Origin: Oceanobacillus sp. CFH 90083
GTDB lineage: Bacteria; Bacillota; Bacilli; Bacillales; Amphibacillaceae
Direction: 5' to 3'
NCBI RefSeq assembly: GCF_009389585.1
Contig: NZ_VIYG01000007.1
Location: forward strand, 144,201 to 208,200
DNA length: 64,000 bases
The notes beneath the pieces are model-generated. The model was given only the letters and a program-made list of their open reading frames with translations, did not search any database and was not told the DNA's origin. The position numbers and the translations under genes are program-made. This document shows positions 7,821 through 16,476 of the stretch, in pieces (position 1 is the first letter of the stretch; the number at the start of each line of letters is the position of its first letter).

Positions 7821-9974
7821 ATGGAAAGTCATTTACATATTTTACAGAATTACTTCGGCTATGCCAGCTTCCGTCCTGGACAGGCTGAGGTTATTAATCA
7901 TATTGATCAAGGTAAAAATGCCCTTGCTGTCATGCCGACCGGTGGCGGAAAATCGCTCTGCTATCAAGTTCCTGGACTTGCATTGAATGGAACAGCAATT
8001 ATTATTTCACCGCTTATTTCATTGATGAAGGATCAAGTTGACGGATTACACGCACTTGGGGTGGCTGCAACCTGTATTAACAGCTCTATTTCTGCAGCTG
8101 AACAGCGCCAGCGGCTGATAGCAATGCAGCAAAACCGGTATCAATTTGTTTATGTTGCTCCGGAGCGATTTGAATCGGGTTCTTTTATTCATGCCTTACA
8201 GCAAACGAATATTTCATTGATTGCCTTTGATGAAGCGCATTGCATTTCCCAATGGGGGCATGATTTTCGTCCCAGCTACCGCTCAATTGTTCCTATTCTG
8301 CAGGAGATTGGCGGCAATCCAATTATTATGGGACTTACGGCTACAGCTACCCCCGAAGTAATTGAAGATATTCAGGAGCTTCTGCATATTACTCCTGCAC
8401 ATACCGTGCATACAGGCTTTGAGCGAAAAAATCTATCCTTTTTTATCGAAAAAGGCGTAAATAAATTAGACTATATTTTTTCCTATTTAAAAAAGCATCG
8501 AGGAGAAGTCGGTATTATTTATGCAGCTACACGGAAACAGGTCGAGCATATCTATGATGTCCTAAAAGAGAAAGGCTATGCTGTCTCCAAATATCATGGC
8601 GGATTATCGGAGCAGGAAAGACAAGCCGCACAAACAGCATTTATTTTTGATCAGACAGAATTAATGGTTGCTACTACTGCGTTTGGAATGGGAATTGATA
8701 AATCAAATGTCCGCTTTATTATCCATTACGCGATCCCGATGAATATGGAATCATATTATCAGGAAGCTGGAAGAGCCGGCCGGGATGGCGAACCGAGCAA
8801 TTGCGTTTTACTATTTTCCCCTCAAGATATTCATACACAAAAGTTCTTGATTGAGAAATCAGAGATGGATGAGGAAGGGGTACAGCGTGAGTATCAAAAA
8901 TTAAATAAAATGGTGAATTATTGCCGTACTCAGAGCTGCTTAAACAGTTATATTCTGAACTACTTTCAGATGGGATCTGCCTCTGCATCCTGCGGTCGTT
9001 GTAGTAATTGCCTGAAGCAGGGAGAATTGGAGGATATTACTGAGGAAGCACAGATGATTTTATCCTGTGTGAAGCGGATGCGTGAACGCTTTGGTGTTTC
9101 CATGACAGCCAAAGTCTTAAAAGGCTCAAAAGATAAAAAGCTGATTCAATTCGGTTTAACAAAATTATCGACTTACGGGATTCTGTCAAAATATACCGAG
9201 AAAGAAATTACAGAAAGAATCTACTTCTTAATTGCTGAAGCCTGTCTATCAACAGAAGAAGGGCAATTTCCTACTTTAAAGTTAAATCGAAAATCGATGG
9301 ATATCCTGACAGGGAAAGAACATGTAACGATGTTCATTCAGGATGTCCCTACCGTTCAGGAAACGGACTACAGTACAGATTTGTTTGAAGTACTGCGACA
9401 GTTAAGAAGATCCATGTCGCAAGAGCTGGGACTGCCGCCTTATGTGCTATTTTCAGACATGACATTAAAGGAAATGGCCCGTTACCTTCCGGAAGATAAG
9501 GACGAATTCTTACGCTTAAAAGGGATAGGACAAAAGAAATATGATTTATATGGAGAACCATTTCTGGAAGCTATTGCCGAATGGAAAGAACAAAATCCGG
9601 ATTACAAAGCACCTACAGCTATTCATTATCAAAAATCAGCTAAAGCTAAAGATACAGATGACCGGCCATCTTACCAAAAATCGTATGAGCTTCTGCAAAA
9701 AGGGAAAACGATTCGGGAAATTGCCTCTATCCGCGATTTAAAAGAGCAGACGATCGAAGCACATATCTTCCAGGCCTCCCAAAAAGGATATACACTTAAT
9801 TGGAGCTTATTCTTTAATAGCCAGGAAGAGGATGTCATTTTATCAAAGCATGAGGAAACAGATGCAACTGGATTAAAAGAGCTGAAAGAGGCTTTGCCGG
9901 AAGACTACACCTATCGAAAAATTAAAGCTGTGCTTGTTAAAAATGATAAATTTGTGGTTAGGGAAAGTTCATAG
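7821..9974 (+). CDS. recQ: ATP-dependent DNA helicase RecQ
   Basis: 717 residues. Walker A MPTGGGKS is at 38-45 and DEAHCISQWGHDFR at 137-150, then helicase motifs IV-VI including YYQEAGRAGRDG. The RecQ zinc site is intact (CRTQSC then CGRCSNC, about 370-400), followed by a winged helix and an HRDC domain (about 515-600). The last 100 residues are a helix-turn-helix type extension seen in longer Bacillus RecQ forms. It unwinds DNA 3' to 5' in repair and fork restart. SD AAAGGGAG precedes ATG. Ended by the hairpin at 10027-10073. Confidence 0.96.
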   Translation: MESHLHILQNYFGYASFRPGQAEVINHIDQGKNALAVMPTGGGKSLCYQVPGLALNGTAIIISPLISLMKDQVDGLHALGVAATCINSSISAAEQRQRLIAMQQNRYQFVYVAPERFESGSFIHALQQTNISLIAFDEAHCISQWGHDFRPSYRSIVPILQEIGGNPIIMGLTATATPEVIEDIQELLHITPAHTVHTGFERKNLSFFIEKGVNKLDYIFSYLKKHRGEVGIIYAATRKQVEHIYDVLKEKGYAVSKYHGGLSEQERQAAQTAFIFDQTELMVATTAFGMGIDKSNVRFIIHYAIPMNMESYYQEAGRAGRDGEPSNCVLLFSPQDIHTQKFLIEKSEMDEEGVQREYQKLNKMVNYCRTQSCLNSYILNYFQMGSASASCGRCSNCLKQGELEDITEEAQMILSCVKRMRERFGVSMTAKVLKGSKDKKLIQFGLTKLSTYGILSKYTEKEITERIYFLIAEACLSTEEGQFPTLKLNRKSMDILTGKEHVTMFIQDVPTVQETDYSTDLFEVLRQLRRSMSQELGLPPYVLFSDMTLKEMARYLPEDKDEFLRLKGIGQKKYDLYGEPFLEAIAEWKEQNPDYKAPTAIHYQKSAKAKDTDDRPSYQKSYELLQKGKTIREIASIRDLKEQTIEAHIFQASQKGYTLNWSLFFNSQEEDVILSKHEETDATGLKELKEALPEDYTYRKIKAVLVKNDKFVVRESS

Positions 9975-10026
9975 AAAGAATGTTCAACAAGAACACGGAC
10001 TAAAAATGTGTTCCTGCCTCAAAAAT

Positions 10027-10073
10027 AAAAAAAACGGCAGCAAGACATAGATAGTCTCGCTGCCGTTTTTTTA
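10027..10073. terminator. Bidirectional terminator between recQ and ampS
   Basis: AACGGCAGC-A-AGAC pairs with GTCT-C-GCTGCCGTT, with an A run on the left and T run on the right; it serves the two converging genes. Confidence 0.9.
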
Positions 10074-10127
10074 AAATCGTTCACTTTATCAGTATAACTT
10101 GCTGTAAAACCCTCAATTCATTAAGTT

Positions 10128-11366
10128 TCACTTTACATCCAGTGCCCACGTTCCGTTACGGAAAACCGGCTCTGATTTACCATCTGCAGTAATACCGTCA
10201 ATATCCATTTTGTCAGATCCGATCATAAAATCAACATGAACCAAGCTGTCATTTACACCATGTTTATTCAGTTCGTCTAAATCCATGGAAGCTCCACCTT
10301 CTAAATTTGTTGGATAAGCCTTCCCTAAGGCAATATGACAGGAAGCATTCTCATCAAATAATGTGTTGTAGAAAATAAGCCCTGATTGTGATACGGGAGA
10401 CTCATCTGGTACCAGAGCTATTTCTCCCAGGCGGCGGGCACCTTCATCCGAATCAAGTAAATGCTTTAAAACCTCTTCTCCCTGCTCTGCCTGAAAATCA
10501 ACTACCTTTCCATCTTCAAAGGTTAAGGAGAAATTATCAATCAGGCTACCTCCATAATTCAATGGTTTTGTACTGGATACCGTTCCATTGATGCCATATT
10601 TATGCGGTACAGAGAAAACTTCTTCTGTCGGCATATTCGGATTAAACGTAACACCGGTTTCTGCTACTGCCGATCCCCCCTTCCAAATATGTCCTTCCGG
10701 CAGCTCCATTTCCAAATCTGTGCCAGGTGCTTTGAAAATTAACTTTTTATAGCTTTTCTTATTTAACACTTCTCTAGCTGTTTTGAGCGTTTCATTATGT
10801 TTATCCCATGCCGCAACAGGATCATCCTGGTCAACACGGACAATTTTTAAAATAGCTTCCCATAGGCTGGAAACAGCATCCTCTTCGGATTTATCAGGGA
10901 AGATTTTTTTTGCCCAGTCCTTTGACGGGATAGAAATAATCGTCCAGGGAATGCGGTCATTCATCGTATATTTACGAAAATTCACCATTGCTTCTGCAGC
11001 TGCTTTATTTGCTTTTGCTACACGCGATGGGGCAATATCTTTTAACAAATCTGGATTTGTGGAACGAATGTTTACAACTGCTGCTCCATCCTCGGCAAAT
11101 GTATCATGTAATTTCACTTTCCATTCCGGATAGCTTGCAATTACCTCGTCCGGTGCATGCTCATATTTTAGCAAAGTCAGCTCATCGTCTACCCAGTTAA
11201 TATGAACATCCTTTGCCCCCATTTCGTAGGCTTTACGCGCTACAATACGTGTAAATTCTGCTCCTTCAATTGGTGCATTAATCATTAGCGCTTGCCCTTT
11301 TTGTAAATTTACCCCTTTTTTCAGTGTTAATTCAGCATACTTTTCTTGTACCTGTATTTGAACCAT
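10128..11366 (-). CDS. ampS: M29 family aminopeptidase (AmpS/AmpII type)
   Basis: 412 residues, full length for thermophilic-type M29 metallo-aminopeptidases, which clip N-terminal residues from peptides in the cytosol using two cobalt or zinc ions. Family landmarks are present: the TEEVFSVPH block, which carries a metal Glu, ASCHIALG with a ligand His, and LVHVDFMIGS with the final His and Asp. ATG at 11366 follows GGAGGTATAC. Transcribed alone and convergent with recQ. Confidence 0.93.
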   Translation of the reverse strand: MVQIQVQEKYAELTLKKGVNLQKGQALMINAPIEGAEFTRIVARKAYEMGAKDVHINWVDDELTLLKYEHAPDEVIASYPEWKVKLHDTFAEDGAAVVNIRSTNPDLLKDIAPSRVAKANKAAAEAMVNFRKYTMNDRIPWTIISIPSKDWAKKIFPDKSEEDAVSSLWEAILKIVRVDQDDPVAAWDKHNETLKTAREVLNKKSYKKLIFKAPGTDLEMELPEGHIWKGGSAVAETGVTFNPNMPTEEVFSVPHKYGINGTVSSTKPLNYGGSLIDNFSLTFEDGKVVDFQAEQGEEVLKHLLDSDEGARRLGEIALVPDESPVSQSGLIFYNTLFDENASCHIALGKAYPTNLEGGASMDLDELNKHGVNDSLVHVDFMIGSDKMDIDGITADGKSEPVFRNGTWALDVK

Positions 11367-11444
11367 AGATGTATACCTCCATATTCACAAATTTAAATGT
11401 TCTTTGTATCACACCTTATTATTATTCCATATTCCCCGAAATAT

Positions 11445-11508
11445 TTCTAAAGAAAACTTGGCAAGCCAAGTCAGAAAGGCACAGGATTAATCGCCTTCGT
11501 TACACTTA
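11445..11508. repeat. Hairpin-module repeat (TTTCTAAAGAAAAC-TTGGCAAGCC type)
   Basis: TTTCTAAAGAAAACTTGGCA is followed by AAGCCAAGTCAGAAAGGCAC and CCTTCGTTACACTT. Nearly the same module is at 48337-48399 and, shorter, at 745-780. It sits in the gap between ampS and the HxlR gene. Confidence 0.7.
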
Positions 11509-11600
11509 TGCAGTAAGAAAGCTGTCTTAACTGCCAAAAAATTTTTTATCATTTCCATCCTCCTTGCGTTCATTTACTACTCCCCCTATTTATGATACGC

Positions 11601-11623
11601 TATAATTAGATTACTTTTTGTAA
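11601..11623 (+). promoter_or_regulatory. Probable -10 box and overlapping operator of the HxlR-type regulator
   Basis: TATAAT at 11601-11606 is followed by the inverted repeat TTAC-TTTTT-GTAA at 11611-11623, where transcription would begin. HxlR/YodB regulators bind short palindromes of this kind in their own promoters. No convincing -35 box at 17 bases; assignment is tentative. Confidence 0.4.
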
Positions 11624-11679
11624 CTAATGCATATATTACACACGTCAAATATAACGGTTAATTCTACGGAGGTAGCAAC

Positions 11680-12012
11680 ATGAATCAATTATGTCCACGC
11701 TTTGAAAAAGCAATGGTCTTATTAAGTACACGCTGGGTCGGTCTAATTTTATTTGAATTATTAAAGGGAGCAAAACGTTTTTCAGAGATGGAAGCAGACC
11801 TCCCAATTAGCGGCCGCTTGCTTTCTGATCGTTTGAAGCTTTTGGAAAAAGAAGGAATTGTCGAGCGAAATATCTATTCGGAATTTCCAGTTCGGATTGA
11901 GTATACATTATCAGAAAAAGGAAAAGCACTTGAACCTGTTATTAAAGATATTCAGCGCTGGGCGGAAGAATATGTCATAGCAGATGACATCCATGGCAAA
12001 GAAGCAGAGTAA
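11680..12012 (+). CDS. HxlR/YodB-family winged-helix transcriptional regulator
   Basis: 110 residues, the usual size. The HxlR pattern is complete: a conserved N-terminal Cys (C5 in NQLCPRF), the RWVGLILFELLKGAKRFSEM helix pair, the ISGRLLSDRLKLLEKEGIVER recognition helix, and the wing ending VRIEYTLSEKG. In YodB and its relatives the N-terminal Cys senses quinones or disulfide stress; the same is possible here. SD GGAGGT precedes ATG 11680. No obvious target gene is adjacent, though the downstream ydbST pair is on the same strand 200 bases away. Confidence 0.9.
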   Translation: MNQLCPRFEKAMVLLSTRWVGLILFELLKGAKRFSEMEADLPISGRLLSDRLKLLEKEGIVERNIYSEFPVRIEYTLSEKGKALEPVIKDIQRWAEEYVIADDIHGKEAE

Positions 12013-12212
12013 CCCGCTCTTTCATCTGAAATAAGATAGCTTTGACATGATGAAAAATCCAAATGTATGGTAAAACCCTAATATATACTTCAGAAGAATA
12101 ATGAAATATGGATATTAGGCTTGCTGATATATTTGGATTTTCTTAAATCTTTTCTAAACTTCCTCTATTTTTGTATAATAGAGCTACCGTTAAATGCAAG
12201 GAGAGAAAATAC

Positions 12213-12695
12213 ATGCGGGAACAGCCTAATGTCAAAATTGCCACAGATGCGATCAAAGCGTGGCAGCTCACAGCACATATTTATGGTCTTATCTTTTTAC
12301 TTATTACAATTGGTGCATTTGTAGCTTATATTATTTTCGATTTTCTGCCGATTTGGATTGTTTTTATAGCAGCTGGCCTTACCATGTTAGAATGGATTAT
12401 TACAGCTTTTATTATTCCAAAATTAAGATGGCGCAGATGGCGTTATCAGGTGTATGATCAGGAAATATACATACAGCATGGGATACTGATTGTAACACGG
12501 ACGATTGTTCCAATGATTCGTGTCCAGCATGTCGATACACAGCAGGGTCCCATCTTGAAAAAATATAAGCTGGCAACCCTGGAAATATCAACTGCAGCAA
12601 CTACCCATCAGATACCTGCTCTACCCGAAGAGGATGCATCCGATTTACGTGACCAAATCTCTGAATTAGCGAGGGTGGAACAAGATGATGTCTAA
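12213..12695 (+). CDS. ydbS: YdbS-like bacterial PH-domain membrane protein
   Basis: 160 residues from ATG 12213; AAGGAGAG sits just upstream, and the longer frame from 12171 lacks such a site. Two N-terminal helices (about 25-65) are followed by a bPH_2 (DUF304) domain, RYQVYDQEIYIQHG through the VQHVDT box. It overlaps the next gene by 11 bases, the classic ydbS-ydbT arrangement. In Bacillus this pair helps resist some membrane-active bacteriocins; whether that applies here is inference. A TATAAT box lies at 12174-12179. Confidence 0.88.
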   Translation: MREQPNVKIATDAIKAWQLTAHIYGLIFLLITIGAFVAYIIFDFLPIWIVFIAAGLTMLEWIITAFIIPKLRWRRWRYQVYDQEIYIQHGILIVTRTIVPMIRVQHVDTQQGPILKKYKLATLEISTAATTHQIPALPEEDASDLRDQISELARVEQDDV

Positions 12696-14169
12696 ACCGA
12701 AGCGATTACACCCTGCTGCAATTATATTTGACATTATTCAGACATTAAAGCAGTCCATTCTCGGGATCTTACCTGCTGCTATTGCTTTGATTAGCGGTGG
12801 TCTCGGTTATATTGTGATGATTGCTGTCCCCATTATTATTGGATTGATTCTTTTATTCAGTTTTTTATCATGGTTTCGTTTCACCTATCAATTAGAAGAA
12901 GACCAATTACGGATTGAGCGGGGTATTCTCATTCGAAAAAAACGCACCCTATCCAAGCATCGGATTCAATCGATTGATTTATCACAGAACGTTATTCACC
13001 GCATCTTTGGTCTAACTAAAGTAGCTATTGAAACAGCTGGAAATGACTCCTCTACGGATGCAGCATTGTCTGCTGTCATCATGCAGGATGGAACCATGCT
13101 TCATGATGAATTGAAATATAAAAAACAACTGCCCGAAGCAGAGCAATTGGAAGCAGCAGAAGCAGCAAACACAGAACGGGATGAACCGGATGAAGGCAGT
13201 GTCCCTAAGCGGAAAATAACGATTCAAGCTCTTCTAATTACCGGCTCTACTTCAGCAAGCTTCGGAATTTTAATTGGGCTTTTCGGTGTTGCCTTCTCAC
13301 AGGTAGAAACATTGATTCCGGATCAATTTTACGATGATGCAACCCGATGGATTCTATCTCTCGGGATGCAAATTATCATTGCTTTAGCAATAATCGTTGT
13401 CCTATTTTTATGGTTATTTAGTATTCTTTACACCGTAATCAGGGATTGGAATTTCACGATTACACGTTATGAAAAGGAATTGTTTATTACAAGGGGTTTA
13501 TTGGAGAAAAAACAAACAACCATTCCGCTAAAAAGAATACAAGCAGTCGGGATCAAGGAATCTCCTGTTCATCAGCTTTTCGGCTTTGCCCGACCTTATG
13601 TTGAAATTGCCAGTGGCGAGACAAATAATAGCCAGGAAGTAAATACAATTATTTTCCCGCTATTGCGTAAGAAAGAATTTACAGCTTTTCTGGGCGAATT
13701 CCTGCCAGAGTATAATTATCATACAGAAAGCCTGGTTCATCCACCCAAAAAAGCATTACCGTACTACCTATGGCGTTCTATGAGTATTCCATTGCTGGCT
13801 GTTATTGCGGTGGGAACCTTCTTTTTATCCTATATCTGGATACCTGCCATTATTATGCTGGCTGCAGGAATTATAGGATTTACCGCATTTAAATCAGCCG
13901 GATATATTATTGATGAACAGCAAATAATTGTTCAGGCACGAATATTCAGCAAGGATACAGCTATCATTCAGCATCGCAGAGTTCAAGCTTTGCAACAAAA
14001 ACAACATCCGCTTCATCGAAAGCAGTCCCTTGCTACCCTGGATATCGCTATTTTAAATAAAGGCAGTGGCCGGCATTTTGTGATCAAGGAGCTTCGTACA
14101 ATGGATAGTTATTACATTGCCGACTGGTATTCCTATCAGGAGAAAACTTCCTCTGACATAAACCATTAG
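12685..14169 (+). CDS. ydbT: YdbT-like membrane protein with repeated PH domains
   Basis: 494 residues. It contains three bPH_2 modules, each after a pair of membrane helices (about 20-60, 180-250 and 365-400), recognisable by the HRIQSIDLSQNVIHRIFGL, KRIQAVGIKESPVHQLFGF and HRRVQALQQKQHPLHRKQ boxes. The insert near residues 145-175 is acidic and probably a cytosolic loop. ATG 12685 or 12688 (MMSK) are both usable. Forms an operon with ydbS and is likely to work in the same membrane complex. Confidence 0.9.
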   Translation: MMSKPKRLHPAAIIFDIIQTLKQSILGILPAAIALISGGLGYIVMIAVPIIIGLILLFSFLSWFRFTYQLEEDQLRIERGILIRKKRTLSKHRIQSIDLSQNVIHRIFGLTKVAIETAGNDSSTDAALSAVIMQDGTMLHDELKYKKQLPEAEQLEAAEAANTERDEPDEGSVPKRKITIQALLITGSTSASFGILIGLFGVAFSQVETLIPDQFYDDATRWILSLGMQIIIALAIIVVLFLWLFSILYTVIRDWNFTITRYEKELFITRGLLEKKQTTIPLKRIQAVGIKESPVHQLFGFARPYVEIASGETNNSQEVNTIIFPLLRKKEFTAFLGEFLPEYNYHTESLVHPPKKALPYYLWRSMSIPLLAVIAVGTFFLSYIWIPAIIMLAAGIIGFTAFKSAGYIIDEQQIIVQARIFSKDTAIIQHRRVQALQQKQHPLHRKQSLATLDIAILNKGSGRHFVIKELRTMDSYYIADWYSYQEKTSSDINH

Positions 14170-14257
14170 AAAGCGGAATGGGAGAGATATGACCCATTAA
14201 TGGTACTTGGTGAAAGGTGATATAGAAAAAAGAATCTTTCATCTAATTATGGCATCA

Positions 14258-14309
14258 TAAAAACTCTGATTAAATATAGCGTAAAAGCCATTTAATCAGA
14301 GTTTTTATA
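14258..14309. terminator. Bidirectional terminator between ydbT and the secreted-protein gene
   Basis: AAAAACTCTGATTAAAT pairs with ATTTAATCAGAGTTTTT around a 15-base loop, serving two converging genes. Confidence 0.88.
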
Positions 14310-14317
14310 TGTTTACT

Positions 14318-14794
14318 TTATATTGGAACTCTTTCAGTAGATGTAATCTTTTTAGTTACCACTTCATTTGAAAGTAATCGCCCCATAGGGTTATAAGTTT
14401 TTACTCGGATTTTATAATTTTTAGTTACTTTGTATTCCTTAAACTTTTTACTAGAGGAGCTAACCGTCTTACCACCAAATGAAATGTTAATACCTTTATA
14501 CTTAAATTCAAGTTTCATAGATAGAGTTGTGCTTCTTGAAAGTGTGACTGTGCCTGTATATTTTCTTGAAATTAATGTTTGAGAAACTATGCTACTCTTA
14601 TATTGATTACATGAAGCACATGCTATGCTAGGGCCTTCATTACTTTCATTTTGTTGGACGCTTTCATCAATCACTTCAATTTCATAAGTATTCTGATTGC
14701 TTTCTTCAGCGGAAACGTTTGTTGAAAAGCTAAATAATAAAATAATTAAAAGTAATAAGATTGGAAGATTAAGTACTGTCATTTTTTTATACAT
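14318..14794 (-). CDS. Small secreted protein of unknown function
   Basis: 158 residues from ATG 14794; AAAGGAGGTG lies 6-7 bases upstream, whereas the GTG at 14803 is inside that ribosome site and is rejected. Residues 1-29 are a signal peptide (VLNLPILLLLIILLFSF, cleavage after VSA). The mature part has an acidic stretch, then a CASC pair, then a basic, Ser/Thr/Lys-rich beta region (about 70-155, e.g. TGTVTLSRSTTLSMKLEF). I do not recognise a family. It faces a CPBP protease gene across a 160-base divergent gap. Confidence 0.75.
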   Translation of the reverse strand: MYKKMTVLNLPILLLLIILLFSFSTNVSAEESNQNTYEIEVIDESVQQNESNEGPSIACASCNQYKSSIVSQTLISRKYTGTVTLSRSTTLSMKLEFKYKGINISFGGKTVSSSSKKFKEYKVTKNYKIRVKTYNPMGRLLSNEVVTKKITSTERVPI

Positions 14795-14954
14795 TGTATT
14801 CACCTCCTTTTAAGTAATGTGTAAAATCAGGAAAAACTTATAATCAAACAATACCACGTCTAATTATTTATTTCTATATAAAAATGTTAATTTTATGTGC
14901 CAAAAGAATCAGATGCTAATAGACTAACTTACTAAATGGAGGTATAATAGTTCC

Positions 14955-15620
14955 ATGTTTATTTTTAATATATTGAAAGGGATTAAACTGCCTATGGAGA
15001 AAAGACAACAGTGGAGTCTTATTTTTTGTACTTTGCTATTAACTATCATTATTTTCCTATTTATTATTTTTCAAGCTTTATTTGATTCTATTATCCTCGA
15101 TTATATTGGGGATTCAGTCGTCATCGGTTTTTTCTTTATCATTATATTCTTATCATTAAAACAAAACCGTGCTTTCTTTTCTGAGAAACTGAGATTTGAT
15201 TTTTTTCGAAGTATAAAGAATTATATTTATGTCTTTGTGGGTTATTTACTCGTAGCTGTTTCGTCGGGGGCAGTTTCATATCTTCCTGTCAACAGTCAGG
15301 ATTATGAGGTAGAAACCGTACAGATCACTTCTATACCGATTATCATCTTGTTTATAATAGCAACTGGTATATTTGTTCCCGTTTGGGAGGAGTTATTCAT
15401 GAAACGAGTCATTTTGGATTTTTCACGCATTTATCTTCCGTTTTGGCTGGGAATGATGATTACTTCACTAATTTTCGCTTTAATGCATAATGTTCCTCTG
15501 CCGCAGAGACTTTTTATATTTATGGTAAGTATTATCACATGCTTCGTTTATAAAAAAACAGACTCATTATATGGTCCAATTCTAATTCATATTTTATGGA
15601 ATTTTACAAGTTTGGTATAA
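14955..15620 (+). CDS. CPBP (CAAX/Abi) family intramembrane protease
   Basis: 221 residues with about six helices. The CPBP motifs are intact: E145-E146-xxxx-R151 (VWEELFMKR), H178 in FALMHN, and H212 with N216 in IHILWN. Such membrane glutamic-type proteases process prenylated proteins in eukaryotes and are linked to bacteriocin maturation or immunity in Gram-positives. The divergent secreted protein next door is a plausible but unproven partner. ATG 14955 follows GGAGG at about 11 bases; ATG 14994 is an alternative. Confidence 0.88.
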   Translation: MFIFNILKGIKLPMEKRQQWSLIFCTLLLTIIIFLFIIFQALFDSIILDYIGDSVVIGFFFIIIFLSLKQNRAFFSEKLRFDFFRSIKNYIYVFVGYLLVAVSSGAVSYLPVNSQDYEVETVQITSIPIIILFIIATGIFVPVWEELFMKRVILDFSRIYLPFWLGMMITSLIFALMHNVPLPQRLFIFMVSIITCFVYKKTDSLYGPILIHILWNFTSLV

Positions 15621-15763
15621 AGGATAAAATAGAAATCTAATACAAATGATAAGATAAATCCTACTATCTAGATGCAAATATATTTATCACGGAGAACTGT
15701 CCGTGAAACTCCCGCCTCAAAATAAAGCGTAAAAATAAATTTATCGCAGTGTAACTGGCCGGG

Positions 15764-15797
15764 AATGGGACTGCGATTACTCGCTCCACTGGAAACA
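15764..15797. repeat. Fragment of the ATTACTCG repeat family
   Basis: GGAATGGGACTGCGATTACT continuing into CGCTCCACTGG; same core as at 1104-1124. Lies in a 290-base gap that otherwise holds repeat debris and a terminator. Confidence 0.6.
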
Positions 15798-15805
15798 TTT
15801 GTGCG

Positions 15806-15837
15806 TCAAAAACTCCCACTGAATGAAGTTTCGTTTT
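15806..15837. repeat. GAAACTTCATTCAG repeat copy, inverted
   Basis: The minus strand reads AAAACGAAACTTCATTCAGT followed by GGGAGTTTTTG, the same core as at 7711 and 17975. Confidence 0.6.
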
Positions 15838-15855
15838 ATACTTCCTTATCTGCCT

Positions 15856-15900
15856 AAAAAACCAGTTAAAATCGACTGTTTCGATTTTAACTGGTTTTTT
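15856..15900. terminator. Terminator between the CPBP protease gene and ykhA
   Basis: AAAAAACCAGTTAAAATCGA pairs perfectly with TCGATTTTAACTGGTTTTTT around a five-base loop, with a T run on both strands; it lies 15 bases past the ykhA stop. Confidence 0.93.
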
Positions 15901-15914
15901 AATATAATATAGCC

Positions 15915-16430
15915 TTATTTTTCTGTCCGATAGACTGTTCCAAAAGTTTCTGCCAGCTGCTTAGACTGCTTTCTCCGCTCTGCACGGCGGTTAGCACGGA
16001 GCGGCGCACTTTCATGAAGCATTTTTTCATCCTCTGTCTCTGGATAAACAGGCGGCACTTCAACTGGTCTGCCGTTTTCATCCACCGCTACAAAGGTCAT
16101 AAATGCTGTGGTACATGCTGTTCTTTCTCCCGTCCGGAGATCTTCTGTAATAGCCCGGATAAATACCTCCATAGAGGTATGGCGTGTCCAGGTTACAAAG
16201 GCTTCAATCGAAATATATTGCCCAACTTTTACAGGAGCTAAAAAATCAACGGAATCCGTTGATGCCGTAACAACCGGGCTATTTGCATGCTTTACTGCTG
16301 CAATGCCGCCAATATCATCAAGATGCGCCATCAATTGTCCCCCAAATAAGGTTCCATAATGATTGGTATCTGGCGGAAGTACATGTGTTGTTTTTAAAGC
16401 TAATGATGCGGAACAAGGTTTTGCATTCAT
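15915..16430 (-). CDS. ykhA: Acyl-CoA thioesterase, hotdog fold (YkhA-like)
   Basis: 171 residues. The hotdog thioesterase features are clear: DTNHYGTLFGGQLMAHLDD at about 21-39 with the catalytic Asp/Asn region, then ASTDSVDFLAPVKVGQ at about 56-71. Family members hydrolyse short- and medium-chain acyl-CoA in the cytosol. The C-terminal 35 residues are basic. SD GGAGG before ATG 16430. Probably transcribed with the upstream cardiolipin synthase gene, 46 bases away on the same strand. Confidence 0.92.
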   Translation of the reverse strand: MNAKPCSASLALKTTHVLPPDTNHYGTLFGGQLMAHLDDIGGIAAVKHANSPVVTASTDSVDFLAPVKVGQYISIEAFVTWTRHTSMEVFIRAITEDLRTGERTACTTAFMTFVAVDENGRPVEVPPVYPETEDEKMLHESAPLRANRRAERRKQSKQLAETFGTVYRTEK

Positions 16431-16476
16431 CTTTATTTCCTCCTGGTATGTTTACTTTTAGGTACTTGTTCATCCA

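Noticed and set aside
12013..12212. SigW promoter for ydbST
   Set aside because: No TGAAAC/CGTA pair at the right spacing; a SigA-like TATAAT is present instead.
14795..14803. GTG start for the secreted protein at 14803
   Set aside because: The GTG is part of the AAAGGAGGTG ribosome site itself; ATG 14794 has correct spacing.
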